From Anatilimnocola floriformis (lineage in GTDB: Bacteria > Planctomycetota > Planctomycetia > Pirellulales > Pirellulaceae): DNA of 64,000 nt. The notes below the pieces were generated by a model that was not told the origin of the DNA, did not search any database, and worked only from the letters and a program-made list of their open reading frames with translations. The DNA is taken from NCBI RefSeq assembly GCF_024256385.1, contig NZ_JAMLFW010000001.1, positions 4,650,001 to 4,714,000 of the forward strand, read 5' to 3'. A program made the position numbers and the translations under genes. Shown here piece by piece: positions 1 through 8,107 of the stretch (positions within the stretch are counted from its first letter, which is position 1; every line of letters begins with the position of its first letter).

Positions 1-20
1 CTCGCTGTGCAAAACGATTC

Positions 21-60
21 GGGCGGGGGCGAAAGCCTCCGCCCGCATTCTTTTTTTCTT
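21..60 (+). terminator. Rho-independent terminator
   Basis: A 10-bp GC-rich stem (21-30 with 35-44, one G-T wobble) closed by a GAAA tetraloop is followed by a T-rich tract from 49 to 60. This is a textbook intrinsic terminator for a gene ending left of the window on the + strand. No gene is visible between it and 249. Confidence 0.8.
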
Positions 61-248
61 AGCTATTCCAATTATGTCACACCTATCAAATAGTCCGCGA
101 ATTGGCCCGACTGGATTGAAATCGTGACTCATATCAGCGTAAGCCCTTCGATTGCCCCTGCAGCAACCAATTGCCCGGCGTCATGCCACATGACGACATT
201 TCGTCGCACAAAAATCTACTTCGACTCGTTCCCGAACCTCGCTTCAAT

Positions 249-506
249 TCACGCCATAATGCTGGCTAGGTGCGGCTCGGCGACGGAGTAGTACACGAAC
301 CGACCTTCCTTTTCCGCCTTCAACAGCCCACAGCGTTGCATCAATCGCAAGTGTTCGGAGGCCATTGGGCTGGCAATCTCACACGCCTCAGCCTACTCGC
401 CAACCGTGTGGTGTCCCAACAACATCATCTGCACCATCCGCAAGCACTCCGCCGCTTGGCCAAGCGATTCCAAGCTGATCAGCTTTTTCTTCGTTTTGCT
501 ATTCAT
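249..506 (-). pseudogene. arsR: ArsR-family metalloregulator, interrupted by an in-frame TAG
   Basis: Reading the minus strand from the ATG at 506 gives an 85-codon winged-helix protein of the ArsR/SmtB type. The recognition-helix segment (SPMASEHLRLMQRCGLL) and the following beta-wing (KEGRFVYYSV) are both present. Codon 38 (393-395) is TAG where the family has a small or hydrophobic residue just before the helix-turn-helix; a single base change from TTG (Leu) would explain it. Members normally repress arsenite or metal resistance operons and release DNA on binding As(III) or metals. No paired metal-binding cysteines are visible in the short N-terminal part. An ACR3 pump remnant lies 100 bp away, so this is probably the dead regulator of a lost ars operon. 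Suppressed translation of the TAG is possible but nothing supports it. Confidence 0.75.
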
Positions 507-602
507 GTCTCTGACCTTTCCAGTCAAATATCGTAGAGTTACGACATGACAACCGCGCTCCATTAACTTTGGTACAACGAAGATTCGCCTCCGTCCACCA
601 CG

Positions 603-702
603 ATCCCGCTGTGCATCTACTTCCTCGTCATGTTCTTCGTCGACTTCTGGATGGGCAACGCGATCGGTGCCGACTATTCAAAGAAATTCACGATTGTGTT
701 CA
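603..702 (+). pseudogene. Remnant of ACR3-type arsenite efflux permease
   Basis: An uninterrupted stretch of about 33 codons reads [18 protein letters not shown] followed by GADYSKK and F-x-A-S. This matches the late transmembrane region of ACR3 arsenite permeases, where an IYF..MFF.SF.MG segment is followed by GADY and an FTAAS motif. The frame closes upstream at a TAA near 564, and the similarity ends before the ADH start at 727. Everything else of the roughly 350-residue permease is absent. It is the second piece of a decayed ars locus next to the broken arsR. Confidence 0.6.
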
Positions 703-726
703 ATGCTTCGATAAGGAAGTGCCCAC

Positions 727-1800
727 ATGTCGGAGAAAATGAAATGCTTCGCGATGCACGGTATTGGCAAGGTCGGCATGCTGGAAAAGCCCATCCCGCG
801 TGCTGGACCGAACGATGCCATCATCCGCACGACAGTTGCGCTGATTTGCACTTCCGACGTCCACACTGTGGCAGGTGCAATTGGCGACCGCCACGGCTTG
901 ACGCTCGGACATGAAGCGGTGGGCGTGATTCACGAGTTGGGCGAACTCGCGGCCGCCAGCGGTCTGTTTAAAATCGGCCAGCGCGTCGCGGTCAACGCCA
1001 TCACACCGTGCTATGCCTGCGACAATTGTCAGCGCGGCTATTCGAGCCAATGCGGCGAAATGCTCGGCGGTTGGAAATTCGCCAACCTCAAAGATGGTAG
1101 CTTCGCCGAGTTTTTCCACGTCAACAACGCGATGACCAACCTCGCACCGATTCCCGCCGGCCTCTCCGATGAGCAGGCAGCGTACTGCTGCGACATGCTC
1201 TCGACCGGATTCGTCGGGGCGGAGCATGCAAACATTCCGATCGGCGGCAGCGTCGCGATCTTTTCGCAAGGACCGGTTGGATTGATGGCGACTGTCGGCG
1301 CTCGTCTCCGCGGCGCGGGACTGATCATCGGTGTTGAGTCCATGCCTAACCGCGTCGCGTTGGCAAGGAAATATGGTTGTGACGTCGTTGTAGACTTCAC
1401 TCAGGATGACCCCGTCGAAGCAATTCTGAAACTCACAGGCGGCAAGGGCGTCGATTCATCGATTGAGGCGTTAGGTGCTGCACAAACTTTCTCGGCATGC
1501 GTGCGTGTCACGCGCCCTGGAGGAACGATCTCCAACATTGGCTACCACGGCGACGGGGACAATGTGCCGATCCCGCGCGTAGACTGGGGAGTGGGCATGA
1601 GCGACAAGACTATCCGAACGGGATTGTGTCCGGGTGGCGCGGAACGGATGGGCCGCCTCCTACGGCTCATCGAGAATGGTCGCGTCGACCCTCTTCCGCT
1701 GACAACGCATCGATTCCCATTCCACGACATTGAGAAGGCGTTCCGAATGATGCAAACCAAAGAGGACGGAATGATCAAGCCATTGATCTCGTTTCCGTAG
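727..1800 (+). CDS. Zinc-dependent medium-chain (secondary-type) alcohol dehydrogenase
   Basis: This 357-residue MDR enzyme closely resembles the thermophile NADP-dependent secondary alcohol dehydrogenases (TbADH/CbADH type), which interconvert secondary alcohols and ketones. The catalytic zinc ligands are visible as Cys41 (CTSDVHT), His62-Glu63 (GHEA) and Asp155 (CCDMLSTG). Unlike TbADH it also has the four structural-zinc cysteines (C94, C97, C100, C108). The Rossmann loop is QGPVGL at 180-185. After the second beta strand it reads VESMP where TbADH has VGSRP, so the Gly and Arg that contact the NADP phosphate are replaced by Glu203 and Met. I infer NAD(H) use. The start is supported by an AAGGAAG ribosome-binding site 9 bp upstream. 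It stands alone between the ars remnants and a gene-poor stretch. Confidence 0.85.
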   Translation: MSEKMKCFAMHGIGKVGMLEKPIPRAGPNDAIIRTTVALICTSDVHTVAGAIGDRHGLTLGHEAVGVIHELGELAAASGLFKIGQRVAVNAITPCYACDNCQRGYSSQCGEMLGGWKFANLKDGSFAEFFHVNNAMTNLAPIPAGLSDEQAAYCCDMLSTGFVGAEHANIPIGGSVAIFSQGPVGLMATVGARLRGAGLIIGVESMPNRVALARKYGCDVVVDFTQDDPVEAILKLTGGKGVDSSIEALGAAQTFSACVRVTRPGGTISNIGYHGDGDNVPIPRVDWGVGMSDKTIRTGLCPGGAERMGRLLRLIENGRVDPLPLTTHRFPFHDIEKAFRMMQTKEDGMIKPLISFP

Positions 1801-2138
1801 TGCCTCGCGATAAAGAAGCGTCAACTATGAAATTGCTTATTGTTAGGCTGGTAGCAAGACTGAAGATGCGGCCGCGGTCACTCGTAACCGGCAGAAAACT
1901 CCCAGTTCATTCTCGTTGAGCGAGGCCGAGGTATCGTTCGCCAGCTGCGGACTATCCTATGTCATCGGCGGCGTGAGTGCCGAGCGGGAGAAACTGATCT
2001 CCATCAGGCGAAAGCGGATGAGTGTCCACTTTCAGCTTGATGTACGCACCCGGTCATCGACTCTCTGGTCGATCAAAACTGCGATCGCAGTCCCGAGCGT
2101 CCTGTCCGGCACTTCGGTTACCTGGCGGCTCATCAGAT
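1801..2138. other. Intergenic stretch with no recognisable gene
   Basis: This 338-bp stretch lies between two convergent genes (ADH on +, Dps on -). I see no coding pattern resembling a known family, no strong hairpin with a T-run and no repeat. A short frame opening near 1916 has no ribosome-binding site and no recognisable product. Confidence 0.5.
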
Positions 2139-2708
2139 TTATTGCATATGTTCAGCAACAAACCAGACTTGAAGTTCATTAGTGCGAATGACATCGGAGA
2201 CGATAATGTCATTGGTTCCAAAATCGCCCTTATCGGCAGAGTTTCGGGCCATCGTCCGAGCTTCCAAGAGGATGATCTCATGGGCCTGAAGCAAACGTAA
2301 AATCTGCGACTCAGTACCTTCGCGGTCTTTCGGAGCGCGTGGCACGAGCGTGACTTCAGCGATATCGTGAGCCATCGCGAGTGATACGCCCCCTAATGTT
2401 TGAACGCGCTCGGCGAGCAGATCAACAAGTCCGGCTTGCTCCGTAAAGTGCTTGTCAAACAGCAAATGAAGGCTGTAGAAGTTCGGCCCAGACGCCTGCC
2501 AGTGATGTTTCTTGTACAGATCTCTGAGTGTGCATGTGTCGGCGAGAAGTTGGTTCAGATTGTCGATGCTACCGGCAGCTACCGAAGCATCCAACGCCAG
2601 CGGATTTCGTCTTGAGACATTGAACGATTGAGTCTCGCCTCGCTTGGATGGCGTCACTGGCTCCTTGAGATTCGAGTCGACCGGCCGTGTGATAGTTGAG
2701 TTGGGCAT
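2139..2708 (-). CDS. dps: Dps/ferritin-like DNA-protecting protein
   Basis: This 189-residue protein belongs to the Dps family: dodecameric cages that oxidise Fe(II) with peroxide at an inter-subunit ferroxidase site and shield DNA in starvation or oxidative stress. The signature is clear: H68-H69-W70..GP.F..LH81..FD85KH, followed by an acidic E90. There is an N-terminal extension of about 45 residues before the four-helix core. The ATG at 2708 is preferred over the one at 2735 because AGGA lies 8 bp before it. The gene lies at the end of a minus-strand series of stress genes (BON proteins, dodecin, TraR), which fits a general stress role. Confidence 0.85.
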   Translation of the reverse strand: MPNSTITRPVDSNLKEPVTPSKRGETQSFNVSRRNPLALDASVAAGSIDNLNQLLADTCTLRDLYKKHHWQASGPNFYSLHLLFDKHFTEQAGLVDLLAERVQTLGGVSLAMAHDIAEVTLVPRAPKDREGTESQILRLLQAHEIILLEARTMARNSADKGDFGTNDIIVSDVIRTNELQVWFVAEHMQ

Positions 2709-2880
2709 TTGAATGGTCCTAAGATTGATTTCCACGAATGTGGCTCGGTGAAAATGTTACTCCGAGCCGCCAAAACCTACATTGATGCGGTTGGAGCGAA
2801 TGTCGTTCTTTGCGTTAAGCGATTACATCTGTCCGCGGGCCAGCTAGAAGCTGGCCCAAAGTTCATTAACGCGTAGGCGA

Positions 2881-3141
2881 CTAGGCTTTCCCCGCCGCCG
2901 GAACGTGTTTGCCCGAATCGATGGCAGTCGCTACGGTTTTGTCGTCTTTGTGTGTTGTCACGCGGACGGGGGTTCCAACCTTGAGGTCAGAAGCCTTGCA
3001 CACAGAACCATCGCAGGTGACTTTGGCGTCCTTGGCGACTGTGTGCTGGTGCTCTTTGCCTTCGCTGCAAGTTGTCGTGAGCTTGTCGCCCGCAACCTTG
3101 ACAACTTTGCCTTCATGGGCCTTGGTGGAAGTGTCTTTCAT
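2881..3141 (-). CDS. Small conserved-type hypothetical protein
   Basis: An 86-residue protein without signal peptide or membrane segment. It is rich in Lys, Thr, Val and Asp and begins HEGKVVKVAGDKLTTTC; it contains two short-spaced Cys (TCDGSVCKASDL) and several His. The alternating pattern suggests a small beta-barrel (OB or SH3-like) fold, possibly metal-responsive, but no family is recognised. An AAAAGAGAA purine tract precedes the ATG. Its place between a BON gene and dps on the same strand suggests membership of the stress group. Confidence 0.6.
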   Translation of the reverse strand: MKDTSTKAHEGKVVKVAGDKLTTTCSEGKEHQHTVAKDAKVTCDGSVCKASDLKVGTPVRVTTHKDDKTVATAIDSGKHVPAAGKA

Positions 3142-3275
3142 AATGTTCTCTTTTCAATGCTAAATGTGAAAACCAAACTCACGCAGACGCTACACGCGAC
3201 TGCCACTAACTTGTTGCCCACAGGGAGCAGCCAACTTTGGCCGCCTCAGAGTGATCAATCCCTCGGCGTCGATGT

Positions 3276-3926
3276 CTACACCGAAACGGTGAGATTGTTG
3301 ACCACGTCAGTCACGCCAGGAGCGCTACATGCAGCCGAACCGGCCTCTTCGCGTTCATTCCAAGAATGAACGGAGCCCGCGAGAGTAACTTTGCTGCCAT
3401 CGGCGGACACTTCAATTTGACCAGCATCGATCTCGGCATCCCGTTTGAGTGCCTTCTCGATCGCATCCTTTACTGCAGTCGGCTCGACAATGGGTTTCAA
3501 TGTGATGTTGTTGGATACACCCTTTACCCCCGACAGGTACTTCACAGCTTCCACAGCGGCTAACCGCTCAAAGCCCCAGGTGACGGTGCCTGTGAGGGTC
3601 ACCCAACCGCTTTCGATAGTAGCCTGGACCTGGCTCGGCACCCAAATATGCCACTTCAGTCCGCTCACCACCGCTTGGGCGAGTTCAGCGTCGGTACGCT
3701 TGTGAATTCCGGAGAGGTTGATCTCCATCTCTTCAACAATGGCTTTGACCCCTTCAACGCGCTGAACTGCCCGTTCGGCAGCGGCTTTTTCCGCATAGTG
3801 CGGAACACTACCGTTAAGCGTCACGATCCCATCCTTGGCAACGACGCTAATGTCCGTCGCAGTCACGGCAGGTTCCCAACGCAACGCCTCCATCACGTTT
3901 GCCTTCAGTTGTGCATCGGTCTTCAT
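3276..3926 (-). CDS. Triple BON-domain protein (OsmY-like)
   Basis: The 216 residues contain three BON domains (about 3-65, 78-140 and 150-214), each with the pattern of an alpha helix, '[11 protein letters not shown]' strand-turn-strand, and a final 'G V . . V . N . . .' strand. BON domains bind phospholipid or anionic ligands and occur in OsmY and other stress proteins. There is no obvious signal peptide, so it is probably cytoplasmic or exported by another route. It is a close paralogue of the protein at 6068-6718. Both are preceded by the same leader element, whose terminator-like hairpin ends 24 bp before this ATG; GGAAGG supplies the ribosome-binding site. Confidence 0.85.
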   Translation of the reverse strand: MKTDAQLKANVMEALRWEPAVTATDISVVAKDGIVTLNGSVPHYAEKAAAERAVQRVEGVKAIVEEMEINLSGIHKRTDAELAQAVVSGLKWHIWVPSQVQATIESGWVTLTGTVTWGFERLAAVEAVKYLSGVKGVSNNITLKPIVEPTAVKDAIEKALKRDAEIDAGQIEVSADGSKVTLAGSVHSWNEREEAGSAACSAPGVTDVVNNLTVSV

Positions 3927-3950
3927 TTCAAACCTTCCATCGCAAGGGCG

Positions 3951-4054
3951 AAAAAAATACCGACATGATCGAACACCACCAGGCGTTAGATCATGTCGGC
4001 TTACTCGTTAACGAGCCTCCCAGCATGCCTGGGATGCTCTTTATCTAGTCTTCC
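3951..4054 (-). promoter_or_regulatory. Leader element copy 1 (two hairpins, second followed by a U-run)
   Basis: Read on the minus strand: the conserved box GAAGACTAGATAAAGAGCA, a hairpin (TCCCAG-GCATG-CTGGGA), the palindrome GGCTCGTTAACGAGTAAG, then an 11-bp stem (3989-3999 with 3960-3970) and seven U (3957-3951), ending 24 bp before the BON gene. GAGC of the first box can pair with GCTC after hairpin 1. Three further copies lie at 6742, 9034 and 12842. Stem sequences differ while pairing is kept, so an RNA structure acting as a transcription attenuator or riboswitch is likely. The effector is unknown. Confidence 0.6.
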
Positions 4055-4136
4055 AACTACTCTGTTGTGCTCGCGAGAAGCGGTGGCTTACACGCGACGG
4101 AGCATTTGTAGCGTAGTCATCCGAGCGAACTGCAAT

Positions 4137-4772
4137 TCATGCGTCGGCGGTAACTGGTTCAGCATGAATTGTCGCGTTCGCGTGTGCCATTTCGAGTATG
4201 TCTTTGGCAAGAGCGACTTCGTCCGGCGTCCCATGAGCAACCAGAAGGAGTTTGCCGGTCTTCACTTCGGACTCGTATTGCACAACGCTGTCGTTAGGAA
4301 TTCCGATGCTGTAGAGCGCCGCGCCAAGGGCGCTGAGTCCACCCAGGACCACCGCTTCTTCCAGGGCACCAACAATCCACATCACGAGTGGTCCCCCGAC
4401 CAAAAGTGGCCCGATGCCTGGAACCCAGAAAAATCCCGAGCCGAGTAGCAATCCCCAAAAACCACCCCAGAATGCGCCCAGTTTGCCCCAATAAAGCATC
4501 CGGTCGCCAGTGTTGTAATAGCCGACGACATGCTCATTCGTGTGGTAGTCCTTGCCCACAACAGAAAGGTGCTTCATTTCAAAGTTGCCTTTCTCAAGCT
4601 TGCGGATCGCACTCTCCACTTGATCGTGTGTGTCAAAAGTCGCAACTACGGAATTCGTGTTGCGCTGCCTGGTGTTGCGACTCTGCGATGAGTTTCTCCG
4701 CAAAGGCATCTTACCTTCGCGTTCAGTTCGCGTTTCGGCATCGTACTTTTCCTCTGTCCAATCAGTCGTCAT
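4137..4772 (-). CDS. YflT-like general stress / low-temperature-type membrane protein
   Basis: A 211-residue protein. After about 40 low-complexity charged residues comes the pattern SVVATFDTHDQVESAIRKL, typical of the general-stress-protein 17M (YflT-like) domain. A glycine-rich hydrophobic hairpin follows (about 95-145, GKLGAFWGGFWGLLLGSGF and a second segment), then a C-terminal domain ending in a strand that reads GKLLLVAHGTPDEVALAKDIL. Such proteins are usually inner-membrane-associated and stress-induced; their biochemical role is not known. It lies between the BON leader and a release-factor-like gene in the stress block. Confidence 0.6.
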   Translation of the reverse strand: MTTDWTEEKYDAETRTEREGKMPLRRNSSQSRNTRQRNTNSVVATFDTHDQVESAIRKLEKGNFEMKHLSVVGKDYHTNEHVVGYYNTGDRMLYWGKLGAFWGGFWGLLLGSGFFWVPGIGPLLVGGPLVMWIVGALEEAVVLGGLSALGAALYSIGIPNDSVVQYESEVKTGKLLLVAHGTPDEVALAKDILEMAHANATIHAEPVTADA

Positions 4773-4803
4773 AAGTCACGGTCCTCCCGATCATTTTGCG
4801 TTT

Positions 4804-5508
4804 CTAAACAGCCTTGGAAGCGAAGAACTCACGGGCCTGCGCCAGCAAATGGTCGTCAGTCACGTGATGGGCATCGATTACGACAGAGCCCACTACATGC
4901 GCGGCGATATCGCGATGATTGCCTTTCAGTTCGGCAAGCAGCTCTGACATCGCACTGCTCTCGCCGGTGCCACTTCCGAAAATCAAGATCTGCTCAGCTC
5001 CCCGTAGTGTCGCGGCAACCGCTTCGTAAAAACTCTTGAGTTCAGGGCGGCGCTTTCCATCGCCCGCCTCCGAATTGTGCCTTAAGCGGCGACCGAACCC
5101 GTGCGGGTCGTAAGGCACTAACTGTTGCGGAATTGCCCCGTGTAATTCCGTGCGATAGACCTTTGCCTCTCGGTGTTCGATTACCACAAGCAAGTGAGTG
5201 CCGGGCGCGTTCGGCGGGAGAGCCTTTGCCTCGTCCGACAGTTCCAGGAAGCGGCGAATCACCAGCAGGTCTTCAACGGTGGCCACGTCTTTATGCCTGG
5301 GAGCATGAACGACTATCGAATGTCCGTTGCGCGTAAGATGGAGGGAACCGTTGTGCCCCTCGGACACTTCCGCCACGGCTTCTAGAAGTGACTTTACATC
5401 GCGCCATTCTAAGTTATGAGCCGCTGGGTGACGGAAAATCGCTTCGTAGGTGTGTCGATGGTGCTTTACCAGATCATCTAGAGCCTTAGTGTGATCTTGA
5501 GTCGTCAT
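4804..5508 (-). CDS. Hypothetical protein, HicA-like N-terminus and possible eRF1/baeRF-like C-terminus
   Basis: 234 residues, no signal peptide. The N-terminal half (30-90: LEWRDVKSLLEAV...GSLHLTRNGHSIVVHAP) resembles the double-stranded-RNA-binding-like fold seen in HicA-type proteins. The middle (LLVVIEHREAKVYRTELHG) and the end (ILIFGSGTGESSAMSELLAEL) recall bacterial relatives of archaeal/eukaryotic release factor 1 (baeRF), which are linked to ribosome stress. Both assignments rest on motif resemblance only. It sits 30 bp from the YflT-like gene and is probably co-transcribed with it. Confidence 0.45.
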   Translation of the reverse strand: MTTQDHTKALDDLVKHHRHTYEAIFRHPAAHNLEWRDVKSLLEAVAEVSEGHNGSLHLTRNGHSIVVHAPRHKDVATVEDLLVIRRFLELSDEAKALPPNAPGTHLLVVIEHREAKVYRTELHGAIPQQLVPYDPHGFGRRLRHNSEAGDGKRRPELKSFYEAVAATLRGAEQILIFGSGTGESSAMSELLAELKGNHRDIAAHVVGSVVIDAHHVTDDHLLAQAREFFASKAV

Positions 5509-5673
5509 ACGATTGTCCTTTAAAGTGCTTTCGGTACTTGCAGTATCGAGAGGGTCTGGCCGCTAGTCAGCCGGGTCGATGCTACGCCCGAGACTCATTC
5601 CGACCGGTCGCAGTCCGCCGTGATAATGTTCCGGGGTCCCGCGTCGTCTGCGTTTGCAGCGGCTAAACTCTAC

Positions 5674-5922
5674 TTAGTTTTCGATCTTGGCTGGCTTAGT
5701 GATGTACGCCAATTTGACATTGACGTGGTACTCGATGATTTTTCCATCGCTGATCGTGGCTGTGCTGTGCAGGATATCCAGCCCTGTAACGTGACGGTGA
5801 CTTGCGCAAGCGCGTTCGACCGCCTCGCGAGCGGCGTCGCTCCAGCTTTCCTTCGACACCCCTACCATTTCGACTATCTCAATGGTGGCGGGCGATTTGG
5901 CGTGATCGATAGTTTTGGACAT
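5674..5922 (-). CDS. Dodecin family flavin-binding protein
   Basis: The 82 residues match dodecin along their length: an N-terminal strand (IEIVEMVGVSKESW), the helix SDAAREAVERACAS and the strand pattern TGLDILHSTATISDGKIIEYHVNVKLAY. Dodecins form hollow dodecamers that bind and buffer flavin or CoA. The family length is 65-75, so this one carries a short N-terminal tail. It lies in the minus-strand stress group between the release-factor-like gene and the second BON gene. Confidence 0.85.
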   Translation of the reverse strand: MSKTIDHAKSPATIEIVEMVGVSKESWSDAAREAVERACASHRHVTGLDILHSTATISDGKIIEYHVNVKLAYITKPAKIEN

Positions 5923-6016
5923 ATTTCATGTTCCTGAAAAAGATGGGACAGACTGACAATGAGCGGAGCCGCTCACTTAACCGACGTCGGCCACTGAAGA
6001 AATGAAAGGGACAGTC

Positions 6017-6052
6017 GTCATGACGACAGGTATTGCGACCTGCCGTCATGAC
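6017..6052 (-). terminator. Strong hairpin downstream of the second BON gene
   Basis: A 15-bp stem (6017-6031 with 6038-6052, one A/G-type imperfection) with a 6-nt loop lies 16 bp after the BON stop codon. On the minus strand it is followed by a pyrimidine-rich tract (CTGTCCCTTTC). It probably ends or stabilises the BON transcript. Confidence 0.55.
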
Positions 6053-6067
6053 CTGTTCGAGTTGTTG

Positions 6068-6718
6068 CTAATACGCGATCGCGAGGTTGTTCTCGACTTC
6101 GGTTACTCCGGGAGCACTCCAAGCGGCCGCACCGGCTTCGTTTCGCTCATTCCAGGAATGTACTGAGCCGGCGAGCGTCACTTTGCTGCCGTCTGCCGAT
6201 ACCTTAATGTTCTTGGCATCGATTTCGGCATCACGCTTCAGCGCCTTTTCAATCGCATCCTTGACCGTCGTTGGTACGACAGTCGAAGTGAGGGTGATGT
6301 TGTTAGTGATTCCCTTAACACCACTTTGAAAACGCACGGAATCTTCAGCGGAGACACGCTGAAATCCCCAAGTAACGGTACCCGTGAGTGTCACCCAGCC
6401 GTTTTCAACGGTCGCCTGGACGTGGTCTGGCACCCAAACGTGCCACGCGAGGCTGTCCACGACGGATTGGGCTATCTCCGAATCCTTGCGTTTGTGGACA
6501 CCGCTGGGGTTCACTTCCATCGCTTCAGCAATGGCTTTGACCCCTTCGACACGCTGAGTCGCCCGCTCGGCGGCACATTTTTCCGCATAGTGCGGAACGC
6601 TACCGTTGAGCGTCACGATCCCATCCTTGGCAACGACGCTAATGTCTGTCGCAGTCACGGTTGGTTCCCAGCGCAATGCCTCTAACACGTCTGCCTTCAG
6701 TTGTGTATCAGTCTTCAT
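6068..6718 (-). CDS. Triple BON-domain protein, paralogue of the 3276-3926 protein
   Basis: A 216-residue protein with the same three-BON layout, and the same length, as its paralogue 2 kb away; the first 65 residues are nearly identical and divergence rises towards the C-terminus. The ATG at 6718 is preferred over 6757 because GAAAGG lies 6 bp upstream and the longer frame would begin inside the leader. Leader copy 2 ends 23 bp before the start. The pair looks like a tandem duplication of leader plus gene. The role is probably envelope stress or phospholipid binding, inferred from the family. Confidence 0.85.
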   Translation of the reverse strand: MKTDTQLKADVLEALRWEPTVTATDISVVAKDGIVTLNGSVPHYAEKCAAERATQRVEGVKAIAEAMEVNPSGVHKRKDSEIAQSVVDSLAWHVWVPDHVQATVENGWVTLTGTVTWGFQRVSAEDSVRFQSGVKGITNNITLTSTVVPTTVKDAIEKALKRDAEIDAKNIKVSADGSKVTLAGSVHSWNERNEAGAAAWSAPGVTEVENNLAIAY

Positions 6719-6741
6719 TTCAAACCTTTCATCGCATGGCG

Positions 6742-6853
6742 AAAAAAAAGCCGACATGATCCAACACCACTAGGTGTTCAATCATGTCGGCTTACTCGTT
6801 AATGAGCCTCCCCGCATGGCCGGGCTGCTCTTTATCTAGTCTTCCAACTACTC
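6742..6853 (-). promoter_or_regulatory. Leader element copy 2
   Basis: On the minus strand: box GAAGACTAGATAAAGAGCA (6854-6836), hairpin CCCG-loop-CGGG, GGCTCATTAACGAGTAAG, then an 11-bp stem (6791-6781 with 6760-6750) containing an inner 6-bp stem AACACC-ACTA-GGTGTT, then an eight-base U-run (6749-6742). The BON start codon is 23 bp further on. It is close to copy 1 in sequence but differs in hairpin 1 and the inner stem while keeping the pairing. Confidence 0.6.
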
Positions 6854-6872
6854 TTGCATCGCTAACTTCAAT

Positions 6873-7001
6873 TCAGAGAACGTCTTCAAGCAAACGGCAT
6901 ACCTCATCGCAAGTCTTGAGGCCGCTTAAACAGCCGACAATCACATCGTGTGGGATAAGTCGAACCAAATGCACTTCTTCGGAAATGTCATCATGATTCA
7001 C
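6873..7001 (-). CDS. Possible 42-residue small protein
   Basis: Starting at a GTG 8 bp after the TraR stop, a 42-codon frame reads NHDDISEEVHLVRLIPHDVIVGCLSG and so on to EDVL, with two Cys and an acidic character. It looks like a folded alpha/beta peptide rather than noise, and it ends just before the leader element. The only good Shine-Dalgarno (GGGAGG) sits on top of the start, so translation is uncertain. No family is recognised. Confidence 0.3.
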   Translation of the reverse strand: MNHDDISEEVHLVRLIPHDVIVGCLSGLKTCDEVCRLLEDVL

Positions 7002-7008
7002 CTCCCGC

Positions 7009-7410
7009 TCAACGGAAGCGCCGCGGTTCACCGCGTACCGGTTGATCGATCGCGTCGCGGTCACTGCGAGCGCAATCGATACAATGTGCTGCATAGGGAA
7101 TGGCCTGCAAACGCGCCTCGTCAATAAGTTTTCCACACTGCTCGCAAACGCCGTAGTTACCCGCCTCGATCCTCTGAATCGCAGCTTGAACTTGCTCCCA
7201 AAGCAACTCCTCATTTTGCGCAATCGCAATTTCGGCATCCAATCCTTCGACGTCTTGGTCGGCGGGATGCGTGGGCAGGCTTGTGTTTTCTCCTGGCTTT
7301 ACCACATCTTCGCGCAGCGATTCTGCTGCTAGTGCCGCTTCACGCTTCAGCCGCTTTCCTAGTTCGAGCAATTTCGATTTGATGTCGGCCTGCTCCGTCT
7401 TCGTCATCAA
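7009..7410 (-). CDS. TraR/DksA-type C4 zinc-finger protein
   Basis: 133 residues with an N-terminal helical hairpin (to about 85) and a C-terminal C4 zinc finger (YGVCEQCGKLIDEARLQAIP followed by CIDC). DksA/TraR proteins enter the RNA polymerase secondary channel and, with or without ppGpp, reset transcription under stress. Length and finger spacing fit the short YocK/TraR-like branch. It belongs to the same minus-strand block as the BON and response-regulator genes. Confidence 0.8.
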   Translation of the reverse strand: MMTKTEQADIKSKLLELGKRLKREAALAAESLREDVVKPGENTSLPTHPADQDVEGLDAEIAIAQNEELLWEQVQAAIQRIEAGNYGVCEQCGKLIDEARLQAIPYAAHCIDCARSDRDAIDQPVRGEPRRFR

Positions 7411-7485
7411 GTGAGTCCTTTAAAACATGGTTCAGCTGTGGTTTCTTCAGCCGCTGTACTCGACACCGATCTCGGCGCGATAGCG

Positions 7486-8103
7486 TCATTTCGGACCGTT
7501 CAGGTTACCCTCGCCAATGAGTCTGGCAGTCTTCGACGCAAGCAATCGCTGCGCCCTTACCATCTCCAGCAACAGCAAGGTTTCCACGAGAAACAGTTCG
7601 ATGGGCTTGATCAGCAACAGGTCAATGCCTGCCTGGATAGATTGACTTCGTCGTTCTGCATCGGTTCGCCACGTGACGCCGATGATGAAGCATTCCTCTT
7701 TAGGAAAGTCGAGTCGCAGTTGTCGGGTGACTTGGCACCCATCCATATGCGGCATTTCAAGATTCAGCAGCACAAGCTGAGGGTGAAGCTTTGCAGCCAT
7801 ACGAAGTGCGGTTTGGCCGTCATAAGCGATGCGAGGATTGTGTCCGCCGCAACGTAGCCACCTGCCGAGTTCGTCAGCCTGTTCTTGATCGTTGTCGACA
7901 ACCAGGACGTGAAGAGTTCGTAGCCGAAGTGGCAACGTGCGTCGTGTTCGACTTAATTCCCATCGAGTCGAAGGCTGCCGGCACTGAACGTGATTTGCTA
8001 CCGGGGCGGGAGTCGATAGTGCCGCATCCGCTGATAACCAAGCTTTGATTTGCTGGGTGTCCAATCTGTCTTCCTTAACGATGAGCGTTCCTGGTATGTG
8101 CAT
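7486..8103 (-). CDS. Atypical receiver-domain protein with Asn at the phosphoacceptor site
   Basis: 205 residues when started at the ATG 4 bp after the upstream MpsC-like gene; the open frame runs further up but overlaps that gene. After about 62 unassigned residues comes a receiver domain (65-180): VVDND acid pair, LNLEMPHMDG, a Thr at strand 4 and Lys166 (IKP). The position that is phosphorylated in ordinary response regulators is Asn114 (codon AAT), so it should not be activated by phosphotransfer to Asp. No output domain is present. It may be a constitutive or partner-binding pseudo-receiver acting with the MpsC protein encoded just before it. Confidence 0.7.
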   Translation of the reverse strand: MHIPGTLIVKEDRLDTQQIKAWLSADAALSTPAPVANHVQCRQPSTRWELSRTRRTLPLRLRTLHVLVVDNDQEQADELGRWLRCGGHNPRIAYDGQTALRMAAKLHPQLVLLNLEMPHMDGCQVTRQLRLDFPKEECFIIGVTWRTDAERRSQSIQAGIDLLLIKPIELFLVETLLLLEMVRAQRLLASKTARLIGEGNLNGPK

Positions 8104-8107
8104 TTGT

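Noticed and set aside
700-1269. Minus-strand open frame opposite the ADH gene
   Set aside because: Antisense shadow of a clear enzyme gene; no ribosome-binding site and no protein-like pattern.
1916-2300. Short overlapping frames in the ADH-Dps gap
   Set aside because: They run antisense into Dps, lack ribosome-binding sites and resemble no family.
3951-6853. Leader copies 1 and 2 as inverted repeats of an insertion sequence
   Set aside because: They are in the same orientation, each ends at a fixed distance from a gene, and no transposase lies between them.
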